Assembly: GCA_937965695.1 (NCBI GenBank)
Contig: CALCKW010000049.1
Location: 24,189-88,188, forward strand
Length of the DNA stretch: 64,000 nucleotides
Direction: 5' to 3'
Source: an uncultured Granulosicoccaceae bacterium
GTDB lineage: Bacteria; Pseudomonadota; Gammaproteobacteria; CALCKW01
In this document: one piece after another, positions 44,821-53,293 of the stretch
Layout of the letters: each line of letters begins with the position of its first letter
Numbering within the stretch: the first letter of the stretch is position 1
The notes under the pieces: model-generated
The model's input: only the letters and a program-made list of their open reading frames with translations
Told to the model about the DNA's origin: nothing
Database searches by the model: none
Position numbers and translations under genes: made by a program

Positions 44821-45042
44821 TCAATTTTTTTGCCAACCTTGGGCCCAGCATGCAGTATCTTTTAGGTCTCGCCATTGAATAGGGAATTTATTTTTGCTCA
44901 TCACAGACTCAATCATACAAGTCAGCACGCTGCCATCTTCGTCATATTCCACATCAGTAACAATAAAGTGCAGTTGTTTAGCAACTGGCTGTAAGGCTGT
45001 CCATTTGCTGTTCAATAGTTTTTTAGGATGGATTTTATTCAC
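44821..45042 (-). CDS. TIGR02450-family small Trp-rich protein
   Basis: 73 aa from the GTG at 45042 (AAGGTG 8 bases upstream); the tracked start is a TTG seven codons earlier. NKIHPKKLLNSKWTALQP at the N-terminus, HFIVTDVEYDEDG in the middle and IQWRDLKDTACWAQGWQ at the end give the whole family pattern. Function is unknown. It often occurs beside photolyase, SDR and CFA-synthase genes in marine bacteria. Here it starts the group TIGR02450-lipocalin-fusion. Confidence 0.88.
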   Translation of the reverse strand: MNKIHPKKLLNSKWTALQPVAKQLHFIVTDVEYDEDGSVLTCMIESVMSKNKFPIQWRDLKDTACWAQGWQKN

Positions 45043-45174
45043 CGGCGTACACCTTGACTGCAATCACTTTTTAAGACCACGACGAGCAGTATCAGGTTCC
45101 CAATACTAAGTGATAATCTAACACGATCAAATGCGGGCTGCGCGATCAAGTCATGGACTATACAGCACAAAAAA

Positions 45175-45657
45175 TCACGAAAGCTCTTTTTCAAATCTCC
45201 AGGTTTCCAATCGAAAGACCCCCGATGGTGTATCTAAGTTTTCAGTCATTTTTCCGACATTGCACCAGCCACTTTTTTGGTAAAAGCGTTCTGCCCTCGC
45301 GTTTCCGATAGCACAAGCCAACCAAGCCTTTTTAACACCCGCTCCCCGCAGCCTAAACTCGGCGTCAGTCATGAGCGCAGCTGCAGCACCTGTGCCTTTT
45401 GCAGCACTTGAAACAAACAGCTGTTGCAACTCTTCGTCCACGACATAACACAGACCGGTGGGCGATCCTAAGTCGCCACAAACTCGAAGAATTGGCCGAT
45501 TCTGGTGAACACGATCCAAAAAAGATTCATACGTTCGCAGCTCCACTAAGGTGTTAGGCACAATCGTCGCGTGCGCCTCATGCCAACTTTTCCACCAAAG
45601 ACTAGCAATTGCCGGTATCTCTGCTGAATCGGCAAATCTGATTATCGTGTTTAACAT
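45175..45657 (-). CDS. GNAT N-acetyltransferase
   Basis: 160 aa. The acetyl-CoA loop LFVSSAAKGTGAAAALMTDAE is a somewhat degenerate form of Q/R-x-x-G-x-G/A, and CAIGNARAERFYQKSGW is the normal C-terminal motif. The N-terminal IIRFADSAEIPAIASLWWKS is typical. It may act on a small molecule or toxin-like compound; the substrate is unknown. Transcribed towards the TIGR02450 gene with a 110-bp gap. Confidence 0.85.
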   Translation of the reverse strand: MLNTIIRFADSAEIPAIASLWWKSWHEAHATIVPNTLVELRTYESFLDRVHQNRPILRVCGDLGSPTGLCYVVDEELQQLFVSSAAKGTGAAAALMTDAEFRLRGAGVKKAWLACAIGNARAERFYQKSGWCNVGKMTENLDTPSGVFRLETWRFEKELS

Positions 45658-45783
45658 CTTTTAACGCTCGAAATACAATCATCAATTGCTTGGGTCACAA
45701 CACTGACGCCAGCTTTCTGCTCATCGAGTAAATACCATTTTGCTGAGAACAATTTCACGCGTTAGCCGATGAGCGATACACCA

Positions 45784-46014
45784 TCAAAACCTCCGATTTC
45801 TCACGTGGTTCTTCGCTAGTCGCTCATTGCCTCTTTTAAAGTTACCCGTCAACCGAGCCATCAGCTGCTGTAAGTCAGAAAAATCACCGAGTTCAAGCGC
45901 TTCTTTAAATTCCCTCGCTTGTTCACCACGCAAGACAACAGCCTTTTTATCGTGATGGAACAGATGAAACTCGTCTCGATATACTTTAAAAGAAAACCCT
46001 AAATCATCTGGCAT
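45784..46014 (-). CDS. Small basic protein of unknown function
   Basis: 76 aa, ATG with AGGAT 8 bases upstream. An N-terminal strand pair (GFSFKVYRDEFHLFHHDKKAVVL) is followed by a basic helix (QQLMARLTGNFKRGNERLAK then NHVRNRRF). The strongly basic C-terminus suggests nucleic-acid or ribosome binding, but no family was recognised. Confidence 0.65.
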   Translation of the reverse strand: MPDDLGFSFKVYRDEFHLFHHDKKAVVLRGEQAREFKEALELGDFSDLQQLMARLTGNFKRGNERLAKNHVRNRRF

Positions 46015-46041
46015 TTAAAAATTATCCTGTGCATGATTTAG

Positions 46042-46323
46042 CTATGTTCGTTTGCCCAAAAAACGCATACTTACCTTGTATGCTTGGTAAGCAACAGTCG
46101 CTGCAACAGTGCCTCCGAATAGCTGAGCAATGGGCCACATGGAAGCACCTCCTCCTTGATAGGGAAGATAATATTCGCTAAAAAGAATAAACAACAGCAA
46201 CACGAACCAAGGGACCGCAGCGGCGGCGATACCTGTGAATTTCGATCTAAATCGAAGTGCACACAGCACTCCCCATAAAGCCGATGGAACAACGAGTGCA
46301 GTCCAAGCAAGTAGCGCATCCAT
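46042..46323 (-). CDS. Small three-helix membrane protein, unknown
   Basis: 93 aa with three hydrophobic stretches (LAWTALVVPSALWGVLCAL, AAVPWFVLLLFILFSEYYL and the amphipathic IAQLFGGTVAATVAYQAY). AAGGA lies 6 bases before the ATG. It begins about 180 bp from the end of repeat-element copy 2 and is followed by the small basic protein, 27 bp downstream, possibly in one transcript. Function unknown. Confidence 0.72.
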   Translation of the reverse strand: MDALLAWTALVVPSALWGVLCALRFRSKFTGIAAAAVPWFVLLLFILFSEYYLPYQGGGASMWPIAQLFGGTVAATVAYQAYKVSMRFLGKRT

Positions 46324-46830
46324 TTCGAATCCTTAGCAAATCATCTCTAAAAAAATGTTTCGACAAAGCACATGACACCCGCATATTAGCATCGACTGTC
46401 ACTGCAATTGTATGCGTTAGAAACCTTCCAGTTTTAAGGCCTCAGGTAATCAATCGGGGTATATATCTCCCGCCCAAAGAACTGATGCAATCCAATAAGC
46501 TTGGGTAACCTCAGATCAAGTCATACGCACACCGTCGACGCGCTAAATATGGCCCAGCCGCGTTGCGCATCTAGCCAATAGCGCCACAGTTGCCGTCGAT
46601 TCGCGCCTTGCTAAGTCCAATTTTTTCACACCGACTTTATGACCGGACTTATTCTGAGGCTCCTTAGGGCACATCCCAGGCACAGCCTAACTAGGTTTGA
46701 AACCAGCCATTTATTAGCACAGGCGACTACACGGCTAAAAAAAAGGCATCTTCGGGTATTTTTTCAAATATCCTGCCCTTTTTCGGGCAATATACTTAAC
46801 AAAAACTTGCCTGATACCTATATTAGCCAC
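46324..46830. other. 507-bp intergenic region with element copy 2
   Basis: Divergent gap between the small membrane protein and the 90-aa gene before glmS. Apart from the 170-bp element it contains AT-rich spacer and no convincing ORF; the N-terminal 64 codons of the tracked 154-aa ORF run through it but are not protein-like. The hairpin-like AAAAAAAAGGCATCTTCGGGTA stretch near 46739 is weak. Confidence 0.5.
46500..46669 (-). mobile_element. MITE-like inverted-repeat element, copy 2
   Basis: About 170 bp, inverted relative to copy 1. It begins CTTGGGTAACCTCAGATCAA and ends TTCTGAGGCTCCTTAGG, so its two ends pair as an imperfect terminal inverted repeat around CCTCAGAnnAAGTC. The interior carries the conserved TTGCCGTCGATTCGCGCCTT block. 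It contains no coding frame that would encode a transposase and would depend on one supplied elsewhere. Confidence 0.75.
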
Positions 46831-47103
46831 ATGTCCCAAGAACAAATCCCAGAAGAGCTACTGCAACACTTGTGTTACAGCAGCCGACTCACAGCCCACG
46901 AAGCACGCAATCTCGTTGCGGAGGTGCTCGCCTATTACGGCGAGACCACTGAGGCCTTTGTGCGTCGTCGTCACTTAGAACTGCAATCCCAGGGACACAA
47001 CAACAAAAACATATTTCAGCAACTCCTTTTGGAGCTGCAACAGCGTCGGTTTCCCGCGGCGCAACTCAGCGAACGACAGATCAGACGGATGATCTACGGC
47101 TGA
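46831..47103 (+). CDS. Small helical protein upstream of glmS, unknown
   Basis: 90 aa from ATG 46831; the tracked ORF start 192 bp earlier overlaps the end of the repeat element and is not credible. The sequence is helical, with LCYSSRLTAHEARNLVAEVL, FVRRRHLELQSQGHNNKNIF and a C-terminal SERQIRRMIYG. This layout hints at a DNA- or RNA-binding helical bundle, but I do not recognise the family. It is 34 bp from glmS and so probably co-transcribed. Confidence 0.7.
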   Translation: MSQEQIPEELLQHLCYSSRLTAHEARNLVAEVLAYYGETTEAFVRRRHLELQSQGHNNKNIFQQLLLELQQRRFPAAQLSERQIRRMIYG

Positions 47104-47137
47104 TAAATCTGACCCGTGTGATAGAGGAAAAAATATT

Positions 47138-48967
47138 ATGTGTGGCATCATCGCCTATACAGGCACCCAGCAAGCAGCTCCCATTTTGATGGACGGCCTA
47201 CGTCGCCTCGCCTACCGCGGTTATGACTCCGCTGGTGTGGTGGTACAGAATCGAAGCAAGCTCAAGGCCCTAAGAGCAGCGGGAAAGTTAGAAAACTTGG
47301 CAGCACGCAAACCTGAGTCAATCAAAGGAACTTGCGGCATGGGCCACACCCGCTGGGCGACACACGGCGAAGCCACCGAAGCTAACGCGCACCCTCACCT
47401 CAGCAACGATCAACGTGTGGCAATTATTCATAATGGCATTATTGAAAATGCAGACCAGCTGCGCACCAGACTTTCAAACGAAGGTGTTGAGTTTTTGTCT
47501 GAGACGGATTCCGAGGTGCTGGCGCATCTGATTCGCCGCGAGCTCGATTCGGCAGAAAATCTGCTGGACGCTGTGTGTAATACACTAAAAATAATCCAAG
47601 GGACTTATGGCCTAGTTGTTATTGATTCAGAGCAACCGAACACGCTTGTCGCAGCACGGGCGGGTAGCCCTGTGGTTATTGGTATTGGCGAAAACGAGAT
47701 GCTCGTTGCTTCCGACACGACGGCGCTTGCCAGCCACACGCGAGAAGTCAGCCACCTGCTGGACGGCGATGTAGCGCTGATCACACCAAAAGGCATGCAA
47801 GTGCGATCACTCGATACTGGACTAAGAGAACCTCAAACAACACAACTGGATGAGCACACCGCTGAGACCGGACGGGGAGAATTTCCCAATTACATGCTTA
47901 AGGAGATTTTCGAGCAACCCGAATCTCTTGCGCGTACCTTGGGTGGCAGACTTGATAAACGCTTTAACACTGTCCGACTTGGCGGCTTAAACGTCAGTGC
48001 TCGCGAACTCTTAGACGTGCGCGCCGTAAAAATTCTTGGCTGCGGCACGGCCTATTATGCCGGTTTAAGCGGGGCGCACATGATCGAAAGCCTTGCTCGC
48101 CTATCCACCAGTGCAGAGCCAGCCGCTGAATTCAGATATCGCAACCCTGTTATCGAACGCGATGTTTTGTACGTTGTTGTTAGCCAAAGTGGTGAAACAT
48201 TTGACACCCTGGCCGCCACGCGCGAAATACAACGCAAAGGCGGACAAGTCATCGGCATCAATAACGTCGTGGGCAGCAGCTTGGCGCGCGAGGTCGACGG
48301 CGGTATTTACATGCACGCGGGTCCTGAAATATCTGTCGCTTCGACCAAAGCCTACACCAGCATGGTCGCAAGCCTTGCCTTGCTGGCGGTCTATCTAGGC
48401 CGCATTCGTGATCTATCACCCGAAGCCGGCGGTCAAATTATCTCAGCGCTAGAAGCGTTGCCAGCTCAAGTGACAGAGGTACTTTCGCAAAGCGAAGAGA
48501 TAGCCTCTGTCGCTGCTCAGGTCCAAAACGCTAAGAGCGCTTTCTTTATTGGCCGCGCCGCCGCCCACCCCATTGCGCTAGAGGGAGCGCTCAAGTTAAA
48601 AGAAATCGCTTACCTACACGCCGAAGCCTACCCAACATCCGAGCTAAAACACGGCCCGCTCGCCCTCATCGATGAAAACATGCCTACGGTGGCTGCACTC
48701 CCCAACGATGACCTATTAGATAAGTCGATAAGCTCACTGGCAGAGATTAACGCGCGCCGCGGTCCAATAGTCGTAATAACTAATGCCAATGATCCACGTA
48801 TCGAAAAGCTCGCCAGTCACATCGTTCGAGTCCCAGATACCCACGACGCGCTGCATCCTGTTTTGATGGCAGTTGCGCTCCAGCTATTTGCCTACCATGT
48901 AGCCAACGCACTGGGAAAAGACGTGGATCAACCGCGCAATTTGGCTAAAAGTGTGACAGTGGAGTGA
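47138..48967 (+). CDS. glmS: Glutamine--fructose-6-phosphate aminotransferase
   Basis: 609 aa, the normal length. The mature N-terminus MCGIIAYTG supplies the catalytic Cys2 of the glutaminase domain, and GMGHTRWATHGEATE, HNGIIEN and SETDSE are conserved there. Two SIS domains follow (CGTAYYAGLSGAHMIE, VSQSGETFDTLAA, VASTKAYTS, ELKHGPLALID) and bind fructose 6-phosphate. It starts UDP-GlcNAc synthesis for the cell wall. The 34-bp upstream gap leaves no room for a glmS ribozyme. Confidence 0.96.
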   Translation: MCGIIAYTGTQQAAPILMDGLRRLAYRGYDSAGVVVQNRSKLKALRAAGKLENLAARKPESIKGTCGMGHTRWATHGEATEANAHPHLSNDQRVAIIHNGIIENADQLRTRLSNEGVEFLSETDSEVLAHLIRRELDSAENLLDAVCNTLKIIQGTYGLVVIDSEQPNTLVAARAGSPVVIGIGENEMLVASDTTALASHTREVSHLLDGDVALITPKGMQVRSLDTGLREPQTTQLDEHTAETGRGEFPNYMLKEIFEQPESLARTLGGRLDKRFNTVRLGGLNVSARELLDVRAVKILGCGTAYYAGLSGAHMIESLARLSTSAEPAAEFRYRNPVIERDVLYVVVSQSGETFDTLAATREIQRKGGQVIGINNVVGSSLAREVDGGIYMHAGPEISVASTKAYTSMVASLALLAVYLGRIRDLSPEAGGQIISALEALPAQVTEVLSQSEEIASVAAQVQNAKSAFFIGRAAAHPIALEGALKLKEIAYLHAEAYPTSELKHGPLALIDENMPTVAALPNDDLLDKSISSLAEINARRGPIVVITNANDPRIEKLASHIVRVPDTHDALHPVLMAVALQLFAYHVANALGKDVDQPRNLAKSVTVE

Positions 48968-49028
48968 AGAAACAACGGTACACCTAAGAGATGGAACGCC
49001 ATGTGCTTAATGCATCACTAATTAAGTC

Positions 49029-49652
49029 ATGGATGCCCTTATGTTCTGCGTACCTAAGCAAACTGCCGTCTTCGCCACGGTATTACTCGCCACTGCCACA
49101 ATGGTGGGGTGTACCGAGTCCAGTTCACCGCTAAGCGGCAGCTCGGCGTTTGGTGCCAACGCCTCATCCGTTGACACTTCAAGCACTTCTGAGGGTTCTG
49201 GAGAAGAGAATTCAGAGGAAGCCGCAGCACCAGAGGGCATTCCAGACGTAGGCACAAAAATCGCAGCCTTCAACAACTTCGAATTTGAGCCTTTTAGCAT
49301 CACGGAACAGACGGTCGTCTATATTTATGTCAGCAACCCATCGGCGCATCAGTTTGATGCGTGGTTGGTCGACGAAGTACAGCTAGACAGTTACCGAGAT
49401 GCTGTGGCAGCCTTGCCTGCATCCGCGCTGAGCACCCATCAAAATTACCAAGCTGACTATGGCATTGACCTTGCCCAGAGTCTTGGCGAAAACATCTACG
49501 TCAATTTCGACCTGCCCGCAGGTGACTACAGTATTCTGATCGACAACACTGACCTTGGCGACAACGAAACATTTAATGACGAGGCAGTCGATTACCAGTT
49601 TTCTGTGTACGTCAATGGAAGCGACCTAATCGCTTCAGATTCTGATGACTAA
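49029..49652 (+). CDS. Predicted lipoprotein with acidic linker, unknown
   Basis: 207 aa. The lipobox is ATMVGC (Cys at about 28), then a Ser/Glu-rich low-complexity stretch (residues ~30-70) and a beta-rich C-terminal domain with TVVYIYVSNPSAHQFDAWLV and NFDLPAGDYSILIDN. That pattern suggests a surface or periplasmic beta-sandwich. ATG 49041 is an alternative start. The linker style resembles that of the repeat lipoprotein at 5.1-6.8 kb. Function not recognised. Confidence 0.7.
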   Translation: MDALMFCVPKQTAVFATVLLATATMVGCTESSSPLSGSSAFGANASSVDTSSTSEGSGEENSEEAAAPEGIPDVGTKIAAFNNFEFEPFSITEQTVVYIYVSNPSAHQFDAWLVDEVQLDSYRDAVAALPASALSTHQNYQADYGIDLAQSLGENIYVNFDLPAGDYSILIDNTDLGDNETFNDEAVDYQFSVYVNGSDLIASDSDD

Positions 49653-49765
49653 TGTAGCCACTTTTTAGATTAATAAAACAGAATGCATTGAATAAACAAT
49701 CACAAAAACTGGGTGGCGTGTAACGGCACAACGCGGGGAAAGTGGCACAGATAAGGCCAGTCGGT

Positions 49766-50359
49766 TCAGACTTGTTGGCGACCCTTAAAAGCATGCTGCA
49801 GTGTGCCACCGTCTAAAAATTCCAACTCCCCACCCATAGGCACACCTTGCGCTAGCCGGGTAACTGGCAACTGGACCGCACGAGCCATCTCAGTTATATA
49901 GTGCGCGGTTGTTTCGCCTTCTACCGTGCTAGAAGTTGCGATAATTAGCTCCTCCAGACCGGTTGCACTCAAGCGCTGCTGCAACACATCCAATCCCAAT
50001 TCTGCCGGACCAATACCATCCAAGGGTGACAACTGCCCCATCAAGACAAAATACAAGCCCTTAAATTCGGTTGCACGATCGATAGCCATCACATCAGAGG
50101 GCGATTCGACAATACACAACTTAGAGCCATCACGCTCGGCGTCTTGGCAGCGGTTGCAAATGGCTAATTCAGTGAACGTTCGACATCGCTCACAGTTTCC
50201 GATCTCTCGCATGGCGCGTTCCATCACCTGTGCCAGTTGTAGGCCACGAGATCTCTCGCGTTGCAATAAATGCATCGCCATGCGTTGTGCCGATTTGGGA
50301 CCCACGCCGGGTAATACACAAAAGCGATCCATCAGTTCGCCCAGCAAAGACTCGCGCAT
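49766..50359 (-). CDS. recR: Recombination mediator RecR
   Basis: 197 aa, standard size. A helix-hairpin-helix ([17 protein letters not shown]), the four-Cys zinc finger ([17 protein letters not shown]) and a Toprim domain ([16 protein letters not shown]) are all present, ending [20 protein letters not shown]. It works with RecO and RecF to load RecA on gapped DNA. It follows ybaB in the usual order except that a VOC gene is inserted between them; the gap to that gene is 29 bp. Confidence 0.96.
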   Translation of the reverse strand: MRESLLGELMDRFCVLPGVGPKSAQRMAMHLLQRERSRGLQLAQVMERAMREIGNCERCRTFTELAICNRCQDAERDGSKLCIVESPSDVMAIDRATEFKGLYFVLMGQLSPLDGIGPAELGLDVLQQRLSATGLEELIIATSSTVEGETTAHYITEMARAVQLPVTRLAQGVPMGGELEFLDGGTLQHAFKGRQQV

Positions 50360-50388
50360 ATTTAAAATATCTCTCTGAGCGCTTCGCG

Positions 50389-50829
50389 CTATCGGTTAGC
50401 CATGGGGTGATCAGCGTTTAGCTGAAGCAGATCCCAACGATTGCCGTATAAATCCTCAAACACTGCGACCCAGCCGTAAGGTTGCTCAGCGGGCTCTCGA
50501 ACAAAGCGAACACCACGCTCACGCATCTGCTCGTAGTCACGCCAAAAATCGTCAGTATTGAGAAACAAAAAAACACGCCCCGCACCCTGAGCGCCAACCA
50601 CTTTTTCTTGCTCAGGTTTTGAAGCCTTGGCCAACAACAATGTGGCACCTGTGGAACCTGGAGGTGCAATGACCACCCAGCGTTTGTCCTGTTCGGGCTG
50701 GTAGGTGTCTTCGATAAGCTCGAAATTTAACACCCCAGTGTAAAACGCAATAGCTTCGTCGTAGTCGTGCACGACTAACGCAATATGCACAATTGACTGG
50801 CGCATTGGCGCTTGCGGTAGCAGCGACAC
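50389..50829 (-). CDS. VOC/glyoxalase-family protein between ybaB and recR
   Basis: 146 aa from GTG 50829, or 138 from ATG 50805. The vicinal-oxygen-chelate fold is shown by [37 protein letters not shown] and [17 protein letters not shown], with metal-ligand positions His and Glu/Asp. It may be a lyase, isomerase or dioxygenase of unknown substrate. The GTG lies only 2 bp from the ybaB stop, so the gene is part of the dnaX-ybaB-recR unit, where it is not usually found. Confidence 0.86.
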   Translation of the reverse strand: MSLLPQAPMRQSIVHIALVVHDYDEAIAFYTGVLNFELIEDTYQPEQDKRWVVIAPPGSTGATLLLAKASKPEQEKVVGAQGAGRVFLFLNTDDFWRDYEQMRERGVRFVREPAEQPYGWVAVFEDLYGNRWDLLQLNADHPMANR

Positions 50830-50830
50830 G

Positions 50831-51151
50831 CTAGAAAGGCATCTTCATACCAGGGATATTCATGCCCTGTGTCACATTGCCCATTCGACTCGCCGTTTCC
50901 GCCTCGACCTTGTGTGTTGCGTCATTGACCGCGGCCGCAACAAGATCTTCCAGCATGTCTTTATCATCACCGACGAGGCTGTCGTCGATGTTGACGCGTC
51001 GAATTTCGTGCTTGCCAGTCATGGTAACTTTGACAAGTCCGCCACCGCTCTCACCATCGACTTCCATGGCTGCAATTTCTTCTTGCACGCGCTGCATGTC
51101 TTGCTGCATCTTCTGCGCTTGCTTCATCAAGTTACCCATTCCACCTTTCAT
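50831..51151 (-). CDS. ybaB: YbaB/EbfC nucleoid-associated protein
   Basis: 106 aa from ATG 51151, which has AAGGAG 7 bases upstream; the track adds 15 codons. [20 protein letters not shown] and [20 protein letters not shown] are the family core, and the tail is Met/Gly-rich as usual. The dimer binds DNA and is nearly always encoded between dnaX and recR. Confidence 0.95.
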   Translation of the reverse strand: MKGGMGNLMKQAQKMQQDMQRVQEEIAAMEVDGESGGGLVKVTMTGKHEIRRVNIDDSLVGDDKDMLEDLVAAAVNDATHKVEAETASRMGNVTQGMNIPGMKMPF

Positions 51152-51228
51152 GCTCGTCTCCTTCTTTGATCTCACCGTGCCTATGCACCGTGACAATATT
51201 AATACCTAATAATGATTCGCCGAACTAG

Positions 51229-53064
51229 TTATTCGTAGTAGCCTTCTGGTGGCTCATCGAGCGGACGAATACTTCCCGCTTGTACTTCCGCGTCAAACTG
51301 GCGCTGAAAATCCTGCACTAACGGATCATCGTAAATTGATTTCTCAGCCTGCGCCTGTCGATCAGCAATAGCTTGCTCTGCTTGCTGTGCAGGAGTAGCA
51401 GCGCTAACTTCGCCTACATCGATAACGAGACGGGTATTGTTACCCGTGTAGGCTTGCACCGCTTGTTCTAAGCGGCTGACAAAACTTGGAGCGTTCAAGT
51501 GCGAAGACTGCTCGACCAGGGTTAGCCGAAGTAGGCTGTCAGTACACTCAGTTGGCACACAGTGCACGGCCAATTGTTGCAGCATACCTGCCACACCCAT
51601 CGCCTTTATCACTTCAGACCAATTGTCTGGATTAATAGCCGCGTCGTTAGCCATGCTAGGTGCAGGAGCAGGAGCAGGAGCAGGAGCAGAGGATGTCAAT
51701 TCAGCAGACGGTGCCGCACTTGTATTCTTTGAGGCCCCAACAACAGGAGCCGTTTCAGCCGGTGCATCTGCAGCTGAGGACTCGGCAGTAGGCGTTACGG
51801 GTGCCGCCACATCTGACGGGCGGTTGGCACCGTCGCGTCGCGCTTGAGCCAAGTGCTCTTTTAGAGACACGCGCCCTTCGCTGCTCTGCGCTGCTGCTGG
51901 CGCGACAGAAGCTGCAGTGGATGCGGGTTGAGCGGGAGATTGACCTGCCGCGACCGGCGGCGCACTCGTGGCACCGCCGGCACCAGGCTGAAAAGCCATC
52001 ATACGCAGCAACGTCATTTCAAAGGCTTGGCGCGGATTGGGCACCAAAGGCATATCGCGCCGACCCAAAAGCGCTATTTGATAATACAACTGTACGTCAG
52101 CAGCGGGCACTCGGGCTGCCAGCGCACGCAGGCGATCAGCATCAGCGATGGTTAAATCGCCCACTTCCGGCACTGTCTGCACCAGTGCCATTGCGTGCAA
52201 AATACTCAGCATATCGCCCAGTAGTGCTTCGTAGTCAGGGGCGAAAGCATCCAGACTGCTAACGGCGGCAAGCAATGTCGGCCCATCACCGTCAGCAATA
52301 TGCTCAACCAGCTCAAGGCGACGTGCCTCGGAAACAGTACCGAGCATGCTCTGCACGCCTATCGCATCAACCTCGCCTTCGCCAAACGCTATCGCTTGAT
52401 CAAGCAAACTGAGGGCGTCACGCATGGAACCCTCACCAGCACGTGCCACCAAATCGAGCGCCAACGGCTCGAAGGGCACGCCCTCCTCGCTCAGCACTTT
52501 ATTTAAGTGGCCACTAATGACAGGCACGGGGATTTGCTTGAGATTAAACTGCAGACAGCGCGACAACACCGTCACTGGCATTTTCTGAGGATCGGTCGTG
52601 GCGAGTAAAAATTTTACGTGTTCCGGCGGTTCTTCCAGCGTCTTCAACAGCGCATTAAAAGAATGCTTCGTGAACATGTGCACTTCATCGATGAGGTAGA
52701 CTTTGAAGCGTCCGCTGCTGGGTGCATAGGGCACGTTCTCCAGCAGTTCGCGGGTCTCATCGACTTTGGTGCGGGAGGCGGCATCCACTTCAATCAAGTC
52801 CATGTGGCGACCTTGATCAATCTCTGTACAGGCGCGGCATTCACCACAGGGGGTAGAGCTCACACCCTGTTCGCAGTTGAGGCACTTTGCCAAAATGCGG
52901 GCGATGGTGGTTTTGCCGACACCGCGGGTGCCCGTAAACAAATAGGCGTGGTGCAGGCGCTGACTGTCGAGGGCGTTGACCATGGCACGTAACACGTGCT
53001 CTTGCCCCGCCATCTCTTGGAAGCTCCGAGGCCGCCATTTGCGCGCCAGGACCTGGTAACTCAT
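51229..53064 (-). CDS. dnaX: DNA polymerase III subunits tau/gamma
   Basis: 611 aa from ATG 53064 (MSYQVLARKWRPRSFQEMAG); the tracked ORF extends 106 codons further through the SRP RNA and is wrong there. Walker A is GTRGVGKTTIAR, the zinc-binding Cys cluster is CLNCEQG...CGECRAC, and the DEVH-box follows in VYLIDEVHM. An Ala/Pro-rich linker (residues ~370-475) separates the clamp-loader ATPase from the tau-specific C-terminal domain. I see no A-AAA-AAG slippery site, so gamma by frameshift, as in E. coli, is not evident. Confidence 0.95.
   Translation of the reverse strand: MSYQVLARKWRPRSFQEMAGQEHVLRAMVNALDSQRLHHAYLFTGTRGVGKTTIARILAKCLNCEQGVSSTPCGECRACTEIDQGRHMDLIEVDAASRTKVDETRELLENVPYAPSSGRFKVYLIDEVHMFTKHSFNALLKTLEEPPEHVKFLLATTDPQKMPVTVLSRCLQFNLKQIPVPVISGHLNKVLSEEGVPFEPLALDLVARAGEGSMRDALSLLDQAIAFGEGEVDAIGVQSMLGTVSEARRLELVEHIADGDGPTLLAAVSSLDAFAPDYEALLGDMLSILHAMALVQTVPEVGDLTIADADRLRALAARVPAADVQLYYQIALLGRRDMPLVPNPRQAFEMTLLRMMAFQPGAGGATSAPPVAAGQSPAQPASTAASVAPAAAQSSEGRVSLKEHLAQARRDGANRPSDVAAPVTPTAESSAADAPAETAPVVGASKNTSAAPSAELTSSAPAPAPAPAPSMANDAAINPDNWSEVIKAMGVAGMLQQLAVHCVPTECTDSLLRLTLVEQSSHLNAPSFVSRLEQAVQAYTGNNTRLVIDVGEVSAATPAQQAEQAIADRQAQAEKSIYDDPLVQDFQRQFDAEVQAGSIRPLDEPPEGYYE
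51662..51690. repeat. (GCAGGA)n hexamer repeat in the dnaX linker
   Basis: Nearly five direct copies of GCAGGA encode alternating Ala-Pro in the tau linker (SSAPAPAPAPAPS). It stays in frame whatever the copy number, so linker length could vary between strains. Confidence 0.8.
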
Positions 53065-53175
53065 AGAGGCTCGTTTGTCTTTAAGTGGGTGGGTCTCAGC
53101 CCGATTGAAGTCTACTTCGGAGGCCGCTAAACACCAGTAGACGGCCGAATTAGCTCGGGCAATCCACCAAAAAAT

Positions 53176-53293
53176 GCGGGTGGTCGACCGTGCCAGCCAC
53201 ATCCCGGCGCCCGAGTCGATGGTTGCCGCTGCTCCCTTCCGGGCCTGACGGGGTTCACCATTTATCGTCGCGAGAGGACCAACACGGCCTACC
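53176..53293 (-). ncRNA. ffs: Bacterial signal recognition particle 4.5S RNA
   Basis: On the minus strand the sequence contains GTCAGGCCCGGAAGGGAGCA followed by GC, which is the universally conserved apical domain (GGAAG tetraloop region and AGCAGC) that binds Ffh. The 5' arm GGTAGGCCGTG pairs with the 3' arm CACGGTCGACCACC to close the long hairpin, giving about 116 nt as in E. coli. TTTTTT follows the 3' arm as a terminator. Placement just upstream of dnaX is common in proteobacteria. End points are approximate to a few bases. Confidence 0.95.

Noticed and set aside
45144-45155. GATCAAGTCATG, identical to 12 bp of the element's terminal region
   Set aside because: Only 12 bp match and the flanks do not; it could be a very old remnant but is not supportable.
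46639-46830. N-terminal extension of the gene before glmS
   Set aside because: It overlaps the repeat element and lacks protein character; the ATG at 46831 is the sensible start.
47104-47137. glmS ribozyme or riboswitch
   Set aside because: The spacer is only 34 bp and that ribozyme is not known in gammaproteobacteria.
49016-49032. AATTAAGTCATGG, similar to an element end
   Set aside because: Too short and overlaps the start of the lipoprotein gene; treated as chance.
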